The notes beneath the pieces were generated by a model that searched no databases, was not told the DNA's origin, and worked only from the letters and a program-made list of their open reading frames with translations. Positions 31,575 through 39,394 of a stretch of 64,000 bases of DNA are shown here, piece after piece (position 1 is the first letter of the stretch; every line of letters begins with the position of its first letter). Source of the stretch: Leucobacter musarum subsp. musarum (lineage in GTDB: Bacteria; Actinomycetota; Actinomycetes; Actinomycetales; Microbacteriaceae); contig NZ_JHBW01000065.1 of assembly GCF_001273845.1 (NCBI RefSeq), forward strand, positions 1 through 64,000, given 5' to 3'. The position numbers and the translations under genes were made by a program.

Positions 31575-32045
31575 ATGGCGCAGGTCAGCACCGCAGACTT
31601 ATACGACGAGCGCGGCAGCGAGCTGGAGTCGGTCTCGCTGCAGTTCCAGAACATCGGCGGTATGACCGGCTTCACGGGTGTCGTGCGCACGGTCAAGTGC
31701 CATCAAGACAACGCGCTGCTCAAAGAGGTGCTCTCGGGCCCGGGTGAGGGTGCCGTGCTGGTGATCGATGGTGGCGGATCGCTGGAGACCGCGCTGGTCG
31801 GCGACATGATCGCGGAGCTCGCCTGCGACAACGGCTGGGCGGGTCTCATCGTGAACGGCGCCATTCGTGACCGTGTCGCGATCGGTACCCTGCCGTTTGG
31901 AGTGAAGGCGCTCGGGTCGAACCCCGCGAAGTCCACGAAGACGGGCGCCGGTGAGTTCGACGTGCCGGTCGAGATCGGCGGCGTGACGTTCAGGCCAGGC
32001 GCGCAGGTCTGGTGCGATGACGACGGCATCTTGATCGAGCCGTAG
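31575..32045 (+). CDS. RraA family protein (RNase E regulator / HMG aldolase fold)
   Basis: 156 residues from ATG 31575 after GGGGAG. Characteristic segments: [52 protein letters not shown] and [21 protein letters not shown]. The family includes regulators of ribonuclease activity and class II 4-hydroxy-4-methyl-2-oxoglutarate aldolases; the G-x20-R-D metal-site pattern (…NGAIRD) is present, so aldolase or oxaloacetate decarboxylase activity is as likely as RNase regulation. The upstream gap of 323 bases holds the hairpin and operator listed separately. Confidence 0.85.
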   Translation: MAQVSTADLYDERGSELESVSLQFQNIGGMTGFTGVVRTVKCHQDNALLKEVLSGPGEGAVLVIDGGGSLETALVGDMIAELACDNGWAGLIVNGAIRDRVAIGTLPFGVKALGSNPAKSTKTGAGEFDVPVEIGGVTFRPGAQVWCDDDGILIEP

Positions 32046-32108
32046 CCGCGTGCGAGCGACACGAGACCTCTGACGATTTCGAGCGCTGCGATGATGCCCC
32101 GCGAGCCC

Positions 32109-32120
32109 TATGATGCGAGT
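32109..32120 (+). promoter_or_regulatory. -10 box of the lysoplasmalogenase gene
   Basis: TATGAT at 32109-32114 lies six bases before ATG 32121; there is no ribosome binding site, so the mRNA should be leaderless. It is the best match to the -10 consensus among the leaderless starts in this window. Confidence 0.55.
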
Positions 32121-32873
32121 ATGACCGAGCGCACCCGTGCCCTGTGGCCATTCGTACCGTACGCGGTGATCTCCGTGGTGCACGTCATCGCGTGCTTCGG
32201 CCAGTACGCCTTCGAGGGGTGGACGAAGCTGCTGCTCATGCCGCTGCTCGTCGGCGCCGTCGTCGCGTCGCTCGTCTTCGTGCCCGGGCTGCGTGTGCGG
32301 CCGGTGCCGGTGGGCGCGCTCACGGTGCTCGTCATTGCCATCGTGTTTTCGTGGCTCGGCGACGGGGCGCGGTGGTTCTTCCCGATGTTCCGCGACGAGC
32401 TGCCAATGATGCTCGCGTGCTTCGGCATCGCCCACATCGCGTACGTGCTGCTGATGTGGCGCGGTCGCGGCATCGCCGCGCGCCGACTGCCGGCGTGGAG
32501 CCTGGTCTACGTAGTCGCGTACCTCGTACTCATCGCGCTGCTGCTGCCGCACACGAAGTCGCTCTCGGGGGCAGTGATGGCCTACGGGGTGCTGCTCGCC
32601 GCCACCGCCGCGATGGCGACCCGGTGCGGCCCGATCGTGGGGCTCGGTGGCGCGCTCTTTCTGCTCTCCGACGCAATCCTCGCGTTCCGGCTCTTCGTGC
32701 CCGGCACGTCGATCTGGACGAACGGGCTCGTCATGCTCACCTACACGCTCGGCCAGGGCCTCATCGCGTTCGGTATCGTGGCGGCGCTGCGACGACGCGA
32801 TACCGCTGAGAACGCGAGTGGCGCTTCGGGCGCCGGCGACCCCGCATCGCCCGCGACGCCGCTGACGGCTTAG
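32121..32873 (+). CDS. Lysoplasmalogenase family (YhhN/TMEM86) membrane protein
   Basis: 250 residues with about eight hydrophobic segments. The YhhN pattern is visible: WTKLLLMPLLVGAVV after the first helix, FSWLGDGARWF, FGIAHIAYVLLM, and GALFLLSDAILAFRLF followed by LVMLTYTLGQGLIAFG. Acidic residues in the middle helices (WLGD, LLSDA) are the conserved catalytic candidates. Characterised members hydrolyse the vinyl-ether bond of lysoplasmalogens; the bacterial role is less clear. A Ser/Ala/Pro tail ends the protein. Converges on mesD. Confidence 0.82.
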   Translation: MTERTRALWPFVPYAVISVVHVIACFGQYAFEGWTKLLLMPLLVGAVVASLVFVPGLRVRPVPVGALTVLVIAIVFSWLGDGARWFFPMFRDELPMMLACFGIAHIAYVLLMWRGRGIAARRLPAWSLVYVVAYLVLIALLLPHTKSLSGAVMAYGVLLAATAAMATRCGPIVGLGGALFLLSDAILAFRLFVPGTSIWTNGLVMLTYTLGQGLIAFGIVAALRRRDTAENASGASGAGDPASPATPLTA

Positions 32874-32909
32874 CCGCGAGTCGCGCAGCTGCCCCTCCGC
32901 TGCGGCCAG

Positions 32910-32973
32910 CACCCAATCTGCAGTCATCACCCTCTGTGGGAGTGGATGTGTTCTGCTGCGTGCAGATTGGGTG
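32910..32973. repeat. Hairpin element (F) between convergent genes
   Basis: CACCCAATCTGCA at 32910-32922 is exactly inverted at 32961-32973. TCATCACCC (32924-32932) can pair instead with GGGTGATGA (32969-32977), so two competing folds are possible. It lies just before the perfect palindrome at 32989. Confidence 0.6.
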
Positions 32974-32988
32974 ATGAGCGCCGGTGGC

Positions 32989-33024
32989 GGCGCTGGTGGG
33001 GCCGCGCGCGGCCCCACCAGCGCC
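32989..33024. terminator. Perfect 36-bp palindrome, bidirectional terminator
   Basis: 18-base arms (GGCGCTGGTGGGGCCGCG and its exact complement) meet without a spacer. The right end touches the TAG of the leftward mesD gene, and the left end is about 115 bases beyond the lysoplasmalogenase stop. Extremely stable in both transcripts. Confidence 0.7.
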
Positions 33025-34049
33025 TACGCGAGTTCGGCGCGCAGCAGCTCCGCGCCCGCCGCGAGCGCCACCATCTTGTCGCGGGCGACGCCGCGCGAAA
33101 GGGGGGCCATGCCGCAGTTGGTGCTCGGAATGAGCTTGTCGGCGTCGACGTAGGGGAGCGCGCGGCGCAGCGTCGCGGCAACCTCCTCGGGCGTCTCGAT
33201 GGTGTCGCTGGCGACGTCGATCGCGCCCAGCATGACCTTCTTGCCGCGCAGCATCTCGATGACCTCGACGGGCACGCGCGAGTTGTGCGACTCGAGTGAG
33301 ATGATGTCGAGCGACGACTGCTGCAGCAGCGGGAACGACTCCTCGTACTGGCGCCACTCCTCGCCGAGCGTGGCCTTCCAGTCGTTGTTCGCCTTGATGC
33401 CGTAGCCGTAGCAAATGTGCACAGCGGTCTGCGCCTTGAGACCTTCGGTGGCGCGCTCGAGGGCGGCGACGCCCCAATCCTTCAGCTCGTCGAAGAACAC
33501 GTTGAACGCGGGCTCGTCGAACTGGATGATGTCGACGCCGGCAGCCTCAAGCTCCTTCGCCTCCTGGTTCAGGATCGTCGCGAACTCCCACGCCAGCTTC
33601 TCGCGGCTCTGGTAGTGCGCGTCGTACAGCGTGTCGATCATCGTCATGGGACCGGGGAGCGCCCACTTGATCGGCTGGTCGGTCTCGGCGCGCAGGCGCT
33701 TCGCGTCTTCGGCGAACACGGAGTGCTCGCGGCTCACCGCACCCGTGACGGTCGGCACGCTCGCGTCGTAGCGGTTGCGAATGCGCACGGTCTCGCGGCG
33801 CTCGAAGTCGACCCCGCTGAGGTGCTCGATGAACGTCGTGACGAAGTGCTGACGCGTCTGCTCACCGTCGCTGATGATGCTGAGACCCGCGCGACGCTGC
33901 TCCTCGGCCGCGAGCGACTGCGCATCGAGCTTGCCGACCGCGAGGTCGTCGCCCTCGAGCTTCCAGGGCGACCACAGCTTCTCGGGCTCAGAGAGCCACA
34001 ACGGCTTCGGCAGGCTGCCAACGATCGCGGTGGGCAGGAGTGCGTTCAT
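33024..34049 (-). CDS. mesD: Core (folate-independent) methionine synthase, MesD type
   Basis: 341 residues, corresponding only to the C-terminal catalytic barrel of MetE. It begins TAIVGSLPKPLWL. Zinc ligands expected for the barrel are visible as His and Cys in AVHICYGYG, Glu in ISLESHNSR and Cys in STNCGMAPL; FDEPAF is the substrate-site signature. It lacks the folate-binding half of MetE. It is 78 bases downstream of a DUF1852 gene, the partner that MesD requires in Acinetobacter, where the pair makes methionine from homocysteine with an unknown methyl donor and needs oxygen. The neighbour makes MesD much more likely than other MetE-like proteins. Confidence 0.88.
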   Translation of the reverse strand: MNALLPTAIVGSLPKPLWLSEPEKLWSPWKLEGDDLAVGKLDAQSLAAEEQRRAGLSIISDGEQTRQHFVTTFIEHLSGVDFERRETVRIRNRYDASVPTVTGAVSREHSVFAEDAKRLRAETDQPIKWALPGPMTMIDTLYDAHYQSREKLAWEFATILNQEAKELEAAGVDIIQFDEPAFNVFFDELKDWGVAALERATEGLKAQTAVHICYGYGIKANNDWKATLGEEWRQYEESFPLLQQSSLDIISLESHNSRVPVEVIEMLRGKKVMLGAIDVASDTIETPEEVAATLRRALPYVDADKLIPSTNCGMAPLSRGVARDKMVALAAGAELLRAELA

Positions 34050-34127
34050 CGATGATTCCTCAGGGTTGTGACGTGCGGTCAGTGGCGCGGCGGGCCAGGG
34101 CCGCGACGCGGCCGCTGGCGGTCGGGG

Positions 34128-35147
34128 TTAAGCGAAGGCGGGTGCGGGATCCGCCACCGACTCTGCAGCACCCGCGTCGCCGGCGACCCACTCTTCGAGC
34201 ACCGAGCCGTAGGGCTGCATCAGGTTCACCTCGGTGAACTTGCCCTGGATCGTGCCGAGCTGGCTGCGCTCCACGCGGTCGTAGTAGACCTGCGTGGGCG
34301 AGAAGTCGGCGTTCTCGAGGGTCGGCCGGTAGACGTCGGCGGCCGAGGTGGTGGCGTTGTAGATCTCGGGGCGGTAGATCTTCTGGAAGGTCTCCATCGT
34401 GCCGATGGTCGCCGCCAGCGCGAGCGGCGAGTGGTCGTTGAGCAGGTCGCCGCGGTGGTAGAACGCGAGCGGGGCTGCGGCGCCGCGCGGCATGAAGTAG
34501 CGCACGTTCAGGCCCATCTTCGCGAAGTACTGGTCGGTCAGCGAGTACTCGTCTTGCTGGTACTCGACGCCCAGCACGGGGTGCTCGTTCACGAGTCGAT
34601 GATACGTGCGCGAGGTCGAGACGCTGATGCAGATGACGGGAGGTTGCGTGAAGCGATCCCGGTACGCGGAAGACGCGAGGAAGCGCTCGAAGACCTGGCC
34701 GTGCAGATCGCCGAAGTCGCCCGGCAGGCCCTTCGCGCCGCTCGCCTTGTGCGCGGGGAGCACGACGCTGAAGTCGTAGTCGCGGATGTACGACGAGAAG
34801 TTGTTGCCCGCGATGCCGGGCACGCGCTGGCCGGTGTGCGTGTCGAGAATCTGCACGTCGAGCACTTCGATGACCGGGAACGCGCTGTCTTCGCCGGCGG
34901 CCGGGATGTGCAGGTCGACCGAGACGATGTCGAGCTCGACCTTGTAGCGGTCGCGGGTCGGGTTGTCCCAGTGCACGAGCTCGTTGCAGCGGTTGTCGAT
35001 CATGGTGAGGGCGTTGCGCAGGTTCTGCTGGCGCTTTTCGCCGCGGGCCAGGTTCGCGAAGTTGGTGGTGCTGCGCGAATTCGCCGACGGCGCGTAGTCT
35101 TCGTCGAAGCGGGTGGTGCTGATGCTGAACGTGCACTCGGATGTCAT
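34128..35147 (-). CDS. mesX: DUF1852 protein MesX, required for MesD methionine synthase
   Basis: 339 residues from the ATG at 35147 (TACACT lies seven bases upstream, the leaderless pattern). DUF1852 features: FSISTTRFDEDYAPSANSR, ARGEKRQQNLRNALTMIDNR, FVVDLH-like SVDLHIPAAGED, then YIRDYDFSVVLPAHKASGAK and ADVYRPTLENADFSPTQVYYD. Founding members are suspected oxygenases needed for MesD activity in aerobic bacteria. Same strand as mesD, 78 bases upstream, controlled from a short promoter region behind lysR. Confidence 0.88.
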   Translation of the reverse strand: MTSECTFSISTTRFDEDYAPSANSRSTTNFANLARGEKRQQNLRNALTMIDNRCNELVHWDNPTRDRYKVELDIVSVDLHIPAAGEDSAFPVIEVLDVQILDTHTGQRVPGIAGNNFSSYIRDYDFSVVLPAHKASGAKGLPGDFGDLHGQVFERFLASSAYRDRFTQPPVICISVSTSRTYHRLVNEHPVLGVEYQQDEYSLTDQYFAKMGLNVRYFMPRGAAAPLAFYHRGDLLNDHSPLALAATIGTMETFQKIYRPEIYNATTSAADVYRPTLENADFSPTQVYYDRVERSQLGTIQGKFTEVNLMQPYGSVLEEWVAGDAGAAESVADPAPAFA

Positions 35148-35154
35148 GTTTTCG

Positions 35155-35196
35155 AGTGTAGGCAGAACCCGGAGATATAGCCCCATCGGTATGGGC
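35155..35196 (-). promoter_or_regulatory. mesX promoter with LysR-type palindrome
   Basis: Reading leftwards, TACACT (35160-35155) is a -10 box seven bases before the mesX ATG. GCCCCATCGGTATGGGC at 35180-35196 is an interrupted palindrome (GCCCAT-type arms) placed about 20 bases upstream of it, where a LysR activator usually contacts DNA next to RNA polymerase. Confidence 0.5.
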
Positions 35197-35218
35197 GATG
35201 CTCTGCCAGAGGCAAAAC

Positions 35219-36172
35219 CTATGTCAAGAGCTCGACACCGAAATCGGCAACGACGTCGCGCATCTCGTCGACGAAACGCTGCGCCTGTGCGGTGAGCGCG
35301 ATGTGCGTCTGGCCGATCCACCCAATCTCAATGCGCTCGTCGACGTCGAGCGGCACGGCCACGATCGAGGGGTCGAGATCGTCGGAGATGATGCCGGTCG
35401 AGATGGTGTATCCGCCGAGGCTGATCATGAGGTTGAAGATGGTGGCGCGGTCGCTGACGCGGATGTCTTGCGCGACCGAGCGGGTCGAGAGAATCTCTTC
35501 GGCGAAGTAGAACGAGTTGTTGGCGCCCTGGTCGAAGGTGAGGCGGGGCAGCTCGTCGAGGTCGTCGAGCGTGACCCGCGCGCGGCCGGCGAGCGGGTTG
35601 GTGCGCGCGATGAAGATGTGTGGGGTGGCGAGGAACAGGGGAGTGAAGGTGAGCCCCGAGTCGCGCAGCAGCTTGTCGATGACGTTGCGGTTAAAGTCGT
35701 TGCGGAAGAGTACGCCGAGCTCGCTGCGTAGAGTGCGCACGTCTTCGATGATGTCCCAGGTGCGCGACTCGCGCAGGCTGAACGCGTACTCCGCGGCGCC
35801 CGAGGCCTTCACCATGCGGGCGAACGCGTCGACGACGAACGAGTAGTGCTGCGTCGACACCGCGAGTAGGCGGCGCGAGGGTGCCCGACCGAGGTAGCGC
35901 TGCTCGAGCAGCTCGGCCTGTTCGGTGACCTGTCGGGCGTAGCCCAGAAACTCGGTGCCGTCTTCGGTGAGCGTGACCCCGCGGGTGGAGCGGACGAAGA
36001 GTGTCGATCCGACGCGGTTTTCGAGGTCTTTGAGCGCGGCCGACATGGTGGGCTGCGAGACGTAGAGCAGGTCGGCGGCCGCGCTGATGGAGCCCTCGGC
36101 GGCGACCTCGACGAAGTATCTCAGCTGCTGCAGGGTGATGCCGCGGGCCGCGCTCGTGCCGGTTCTAGCCAT
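35219..36172 (-). CDS. LysR family transcriptional regulator of the mesX-mesD locus
   Basis: 317 residues. The N-terminal winged helix is clear (TLQQLRYFVEVAAEGSISAAADLLYVSQPTMSAALKDLE, starting near residue 13). The remainder is a periplasmic-binding-like effector domain. TAGCCT (36184-36179) is six bases before the ATG: leaderless. It lies directly upstream of mesX on the same strand and is therefore the likely methionine/homocysteine-responsive regulator; MetR and CbL are analogous LysR regulators of methionine and cysteine genes in other bacteria. Confidence 0.87.
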   Translation of the reverse strand: MARTGTSAARGITLQQLRYFVEVAAEGSISAAADLLYVSQPTMSAALKDLENRVGSTLFVRSTRGVTLTEDGTEFLGYARQVTEQAELLEQRYLGRAPSRRLLAVSTQHYSFVVDAFARMVKASGAAEYAFSLRESRTWDIIEDVRTLRSELGVLFRNDFNRNVIDKLLRDSGLTFTPLFLATPHIFIARTNPLAGRARVTLDDLDELPRLTFDQGANNSFYFAEEILSTRSVAQDIRVSDRATIFNLMISLGGYTISTGIISDDLDPSIVAVPLDVDERIEIGWIGQTHIALTAQAQRFVDEMRDVVADFGVELLT

Positions 36173-36242
36173 AGAGCGAGGCTATCGCGAGTTGCTGGGT
36201 GGCTCGCTTTCCTGATAGTCGGAGCGGGAGTGTGGCGAACTG

Positions 36243-37175
36243 TTACAGTTCCAGCGCACCCGTGACGGGTGGCTCGGTGAGCTCTTCGGGCAGGATCCGC
36301 AGCAGCTTCTTGACCCCGCGAATGGCCGTGGCCCCCGCGGCGGTGACCCGCACGCGCAGCTCGGCGTCGCTGGTGACGACGGTGGTGATTGATCCGCCGG
36401 CCTTCAGCATTTCGACGGCTCCGACGATGGTGTCGTCGCCCGTCTCTTCGGCGCTGAGCACGTGCACGGCGTCGGTGCTCTCAATGCCGCGCGCGGTGCC
36501 CTCGACGACGAGGATCCAATCGGGGTAGACGCGCTCGAGGCCGGGCACGCGGGGCTCGGCGAGGTCAAGGAACCCGGCTCGAATGCCATCGCGGGAGTGC
36601 ACGAAATCGGTCAGGCGATCCCGCAACCGCACTGCGGCGCCCCTGCGGTCTTTCCACCAGCCGTTGGGTACGCTGCCGATGACGTTCGCGGCGTCGACCA
36701 CGACCGTGGGCGGCGGGCCGAGCAGGGGGCGCAGCAGCTGCCAGCTGGTCGCGAACGCGGGGTGCAGGGGGAGGTCGTCGACCTGGTCGAGCGGCACCCA
36801 GGCGAGGGCGTGGCTTTCGGGGTCGGTGATCTCGGGTTCGAACGGGGTGGTGACGTCGGCGATGAGGGTCGTGTACGTCCATCCGCCGCGGTCGAGCACG
36901 TGGGTGTAGCGGGCGCGCACGGCGTCGTCGGGCACCCCGGCTTCTTCTTGCGATTCGCGGATCGCCCCGGCAATCGCACCCTCACCCTCGTGGCGGGCGC
37001 CGCCCGGAATGCCCCAGGTGTCACCGTGATCGCTCCAGGTGACACGGTGCTGCAGCAGGATCGCATCGCGTGCGTGATCGTAGGCGAGCAGGCCGGCGGC
37101 GCCGAAGCGGCCCCAGTAGCGGCCTCCGTCGTCGGCGGTGACCCAGGCATCGCCGGAGTTTCGGAGGTCGCTCAT
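36243..37175 (-). CDS. Nudix hydrolase fused to a NYN/PIN-like domain
   Basis: 310 residues from the ATG at 37175, six bases after TACGCT and without a ribosome binding site. Residues about 15-150 are a Nudix domain with the complete box GGARHEGEGAIAGAIRESQEEAGV after TWGIPGG. Residues about 160-300 resemble a NYN nuclease: VVVDAANVIG (first acidic Asp), ETGDDTIVGAVE (second acidic cluster) and TVVTSDAELRVRVTAAGA (third). The fusion recurs in actinobacteria; an RNA or nucleotide sanitation role is plausible but unproven. Confidence 0.8.
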   Translation of the reverse strand: MSDLRNSGDAWVTADDGGRYWGRFGAAGLLAYDHARDAILLQHRVTWSDHGDTWGIPGGARHEGEGAIAGAIRESQEEAGVPDDAVRARYTHVLDRGGWTYTTLIADVTTPFEPEITDPESHALAWVPLDQVDDLPLHPAFATSWQLLRPLLGPPPTVVVDAANVIGSVPNGWWKDRRGAAVRLRDRLTDFVHSRDGIRAGFLDLAEPRVPGLERVYPDWILVVEGTARGIESTDAVHVLSAEETGDDTIVGAVEMLKAGGSITTVVTSDAELRVRVTAAGATAIRGVKKLLRILPEELTEPPVTGALEL

Positions 37176-37385
37176 GGTCTCAGCGTAGTCGGGTTGGCGG
37201 GCTCGGTGCTGGGGTTGCGGGTGCTTTTGCTGCGGGCGGGTGTGGGCGGGGCTCAAGCGGGTACGGATGGGGTGCGGGAATGCGCGAGCGGTGGGGCGGT
37301 GTTGCACTCGACGTGGCCCGCGGGTTTGCTCGCGCCTTTTATTCATTTCCACGCTGCCGCCCTGCGCCCTGCCCAAGGAGTATCG

Positions 37386-37847
37386 ATGACCGCCCCTGAA
37401 TCGCCCGCCGCTGTGGCGCTCGCCGCCGCCGATGCCGAGGCCCGCGGGCTCGCGGTCGAGTTCGTGCCGCGCGAGCCGGGGCAGCGGCCCGCGCCGGTCG
37501 ACGGGCTCGAGCTCGTGAAGACGATCGTGGTGCAGGCGAAGGATCGCTTCGTGCTCGTGCTCACCCCCGTCGATGCGCAGTTCTCGTGGGCGAAGCTGCG
37601 CAAGCTGCTCGGCGTGAACAAGCTGTCGCTGCCCGACGCCGACGGCGCGTTCGCCGCGACCGGCTACGTGCGCGGCACCATCTCACCTTTGGGCGCTGCC
37701 GGTTCGTGGCCCGTGGTGATCGACGCGCGGCTCGCGGGGCGCCGGATCGCGATCGGCTCGGGCAGCCCCGCGTTCGGAGCGCTGGTCTGGGCCGACGAGC
37801 TCGCAGTTGCGTATGGTGCGAGTGTGGTGGATCTCACGTCGGAATGA
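37386..37847 (+). CDS. YbaK/EbsC family aminoacyl-tRNA deacylase
   Basis: 153 residues, with AAGGAG well placed before ATG 37386. Conserved pieces: VKTIVVQAKDRFVLVLTPVDAQFSWAK (with the catalytic-lysine region), GYVRGTISPLGAA and IAIGSGSPAFGALVWADEL. Family members hydrolyse mischarged tRNAs such as Cys- or Ala-tRNA(Pro); a tRNA-Pro gene happens to follow. Single domain, normal length. Confidence 0.85.
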   Translation: MTAPESPAAVALAAADAEARGLAVEFVPREPGQRPAPVDGLELVKTIVVQAKDRFVLVLTPVDAQFSWAKLRKLLGVNKLSLPDADGAFAATGYVRGTISPLGAAGSWPVVIDARLAGRRIAIGSGSPAFGALVWADELAVAYGASVVDLTSE

Positions 37848-38002
37848 GTGGCGCGCCCGGGGTGCATTCGCGCTCTCGCAGTGGAATCTCCGGCGGTGCT
37901 TGGGTTTCTGGCCGGCTGGTTATTTGCGTCGCCGGAATGTGGGTAATATAGAGGGGTTGCCTCGGCACCAGATCAGTCTCTGATCGGCTCGCTGGAGAAC
38001 AA

Positions 38003-38076
<74 letters not shown>

Positions 38077-38081
38077 CCGTG

Positions 38082-39344
38082 TGATGTCTCAGGACATCAT
38101 GGACACCCGGACCCACACTGTGTGGGTCCGGGTGTTTTTCGTTGGTAGTCCTTTTCTGGGTCGATGTCGTATTCCCCAAGGAAGTCACCGGTGTGCGTGA
38201 TCACGGTCGCGTGATGTGCGTGGACGAGGCAGATGATCTCGGTGCGCGCGTGTTCCCGGCCGATCCCGAGATGTTTGAGGCGGCCTGCGTGCCGGAGCGA
38301 GATCGTCCCGGTTTTCCCCACGATGTCGTATCGGACCTGCCACGTGTCCGGGGTATCGGGTTTCACGGGTGTCGCTTTCGGGATCAACGTGTACGCGTCA
38401 TGCGGGGTGCGCCGGCTGATCGCGCGATGCGGGCGGACCTCGTAGTAGTGCTCGCGGAAGCGATCGAGCACGAGGTGGAGCTCGCTCAGGGTCGCGACAT
38501 TGTTCTGCGCGAGATACTTCTTCAGGGTCTGCCAGAACCGTTCGATCTTGCCCTGCGTGGTGGGTTTGTAGGGGCGCCCGTTTTTCTGGGTGATGCCCTC
38601 GAGCTTCAGGAGCGTTTCGAACGCGTTCAGGCCGGCCTGCTGCCCGCCGCGTGCAAGACGGGTGGTGTAGACCATGCCCTTATCGGTGAGTGTTGATGCG
38701 GGATGCCCGTGAGAGTTCGCGGATGACGTGAATGTATCGACCACGATGCGTCCGGTCACGCGCGGATGCGCGGTGAGGTGCAGGAGATAGCGGGAGTGGT
38801 CGTCGAGCCAACCGATGATCTCGATCTCTTGCCCCGTGGTGAGGCGATGGTGGGTGAAATCGGATTGCCACATCTCGTTGGGTTGCTGTGCTTGGAGGCG
38901 TTGCCAGGACGAGCGCGGCCGTTTCTGGGGTTGCGGGGTGATCTGCCCGGAACGTTTCCGGATGCGCCAGATCGTTGCCCGGGACACGACGATGTGTTCT
39001 CGGGCGAGGTAGGTGTGGATGGTGTCGGCCCCGGCATCGCTTCCGTGGGCGTGGAGCTTGGTTCGGAGTTCAAGGATGCGCTGGCGCACTTCTGGTGGGG
39101 TCTGGTTGGGGCGGGTGCGGGGTGCGCGAGAGCGTGGCGCCAGGCCCGCGTCGCCTTCAGTGAGGAAGCGTTGGTGCACTTTGTGGACGAGTGATTTGGA
39201 GACCCCGTACACGCGGGCTGCTTCACGGTAGGACAGGCCCTGGATGGTGATCGCGTGGATGAGGAGTTGGTTGCGGTGCACTGTCCATGATGTCCCGAGA
39301 CATCAGCAGTAAGGGGAGTTGGGTGTCCACGATGTCGTGAGACA
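38082..39344. mobile_element. IS481-family insertion sequence beside tRNA-Pro
   Basis: The left terminal repeat is 38082-38105, starting TGATGTCTCAGGACATCATG. An inverted copy with one mismatch is at 39282-39305. A further related inverted copy follows at 39321-39344 (22 of 24 match 38085-38108), and a weaker third one at about 39345-39372. The exact right end is therefore uncertain (39305, 39344 or about 39372). The transposase gene fills the element. No clear target duplication was found. Confidence 0.75.
38097..39281 (-). CDS. IS481-family transposase
   Basis: 394 residues, full length. The N-terminal HTH (ITIQGLSYREAARVYGVSKS) is followed by a second helix-turn-helix and the DDE integrase core: MWQSDFTHHRL (first Asp), GWLDDHSRYLL (second Asp) and GKIERFWQTLKKYL (Glu), then HRAISRRTPHDAY. 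The GTG start lies at the inner edge of the right terminal repeat and the stop lies inside the left one. Looks intact. Confidence 0.9.
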   Translation of the reverse strand: MHRNQLLIHAITIQGLSYREAARVYGVSKSLVHKVHQRFLTEGDAGLAPRSRAPRTRPNQTPPEVRQRILELRTKLHAHGSDAGADTIHTYLAREHIVVSRATIWRIRKRSGQITPQPQKRPRSSWQRLQAQQPNEMWQSDFTHHRLTTGQEIEIIGWLDDHSRYLLHLTAHPRVTGRIVVDTFTSSANSHGHPASTLTDKGMVYTTRLARGGQQAGLNAFETLLKLEGITQKNGRPYKPTTQGKIERFWQTLKKYLAQNNVATLSELHLVLDRFREHYYEVRPHRAISRRTPHDAYTLIPKATPVKPDTPDTWQVRYDIVGKTGTISLRHAGRLKHLGIGREHARTEIICLVHAHHATVITHTGDFLGEYDIDPEKDYQRKTPGPTQCGSGCP

Positions 39345-39394
39345 GGTGTCCACTATGTGCTGAAACCAGACAAAGCCGTGCTTCGCGCGACGAC

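Noticed and set aside
35148-35218. SAM or cobalamin riboswitch upstream of mesX
   Set aside because: The gap is only 71 bases and the -10 box is seven bases from the start codon, leaving no room for a riboswitch.
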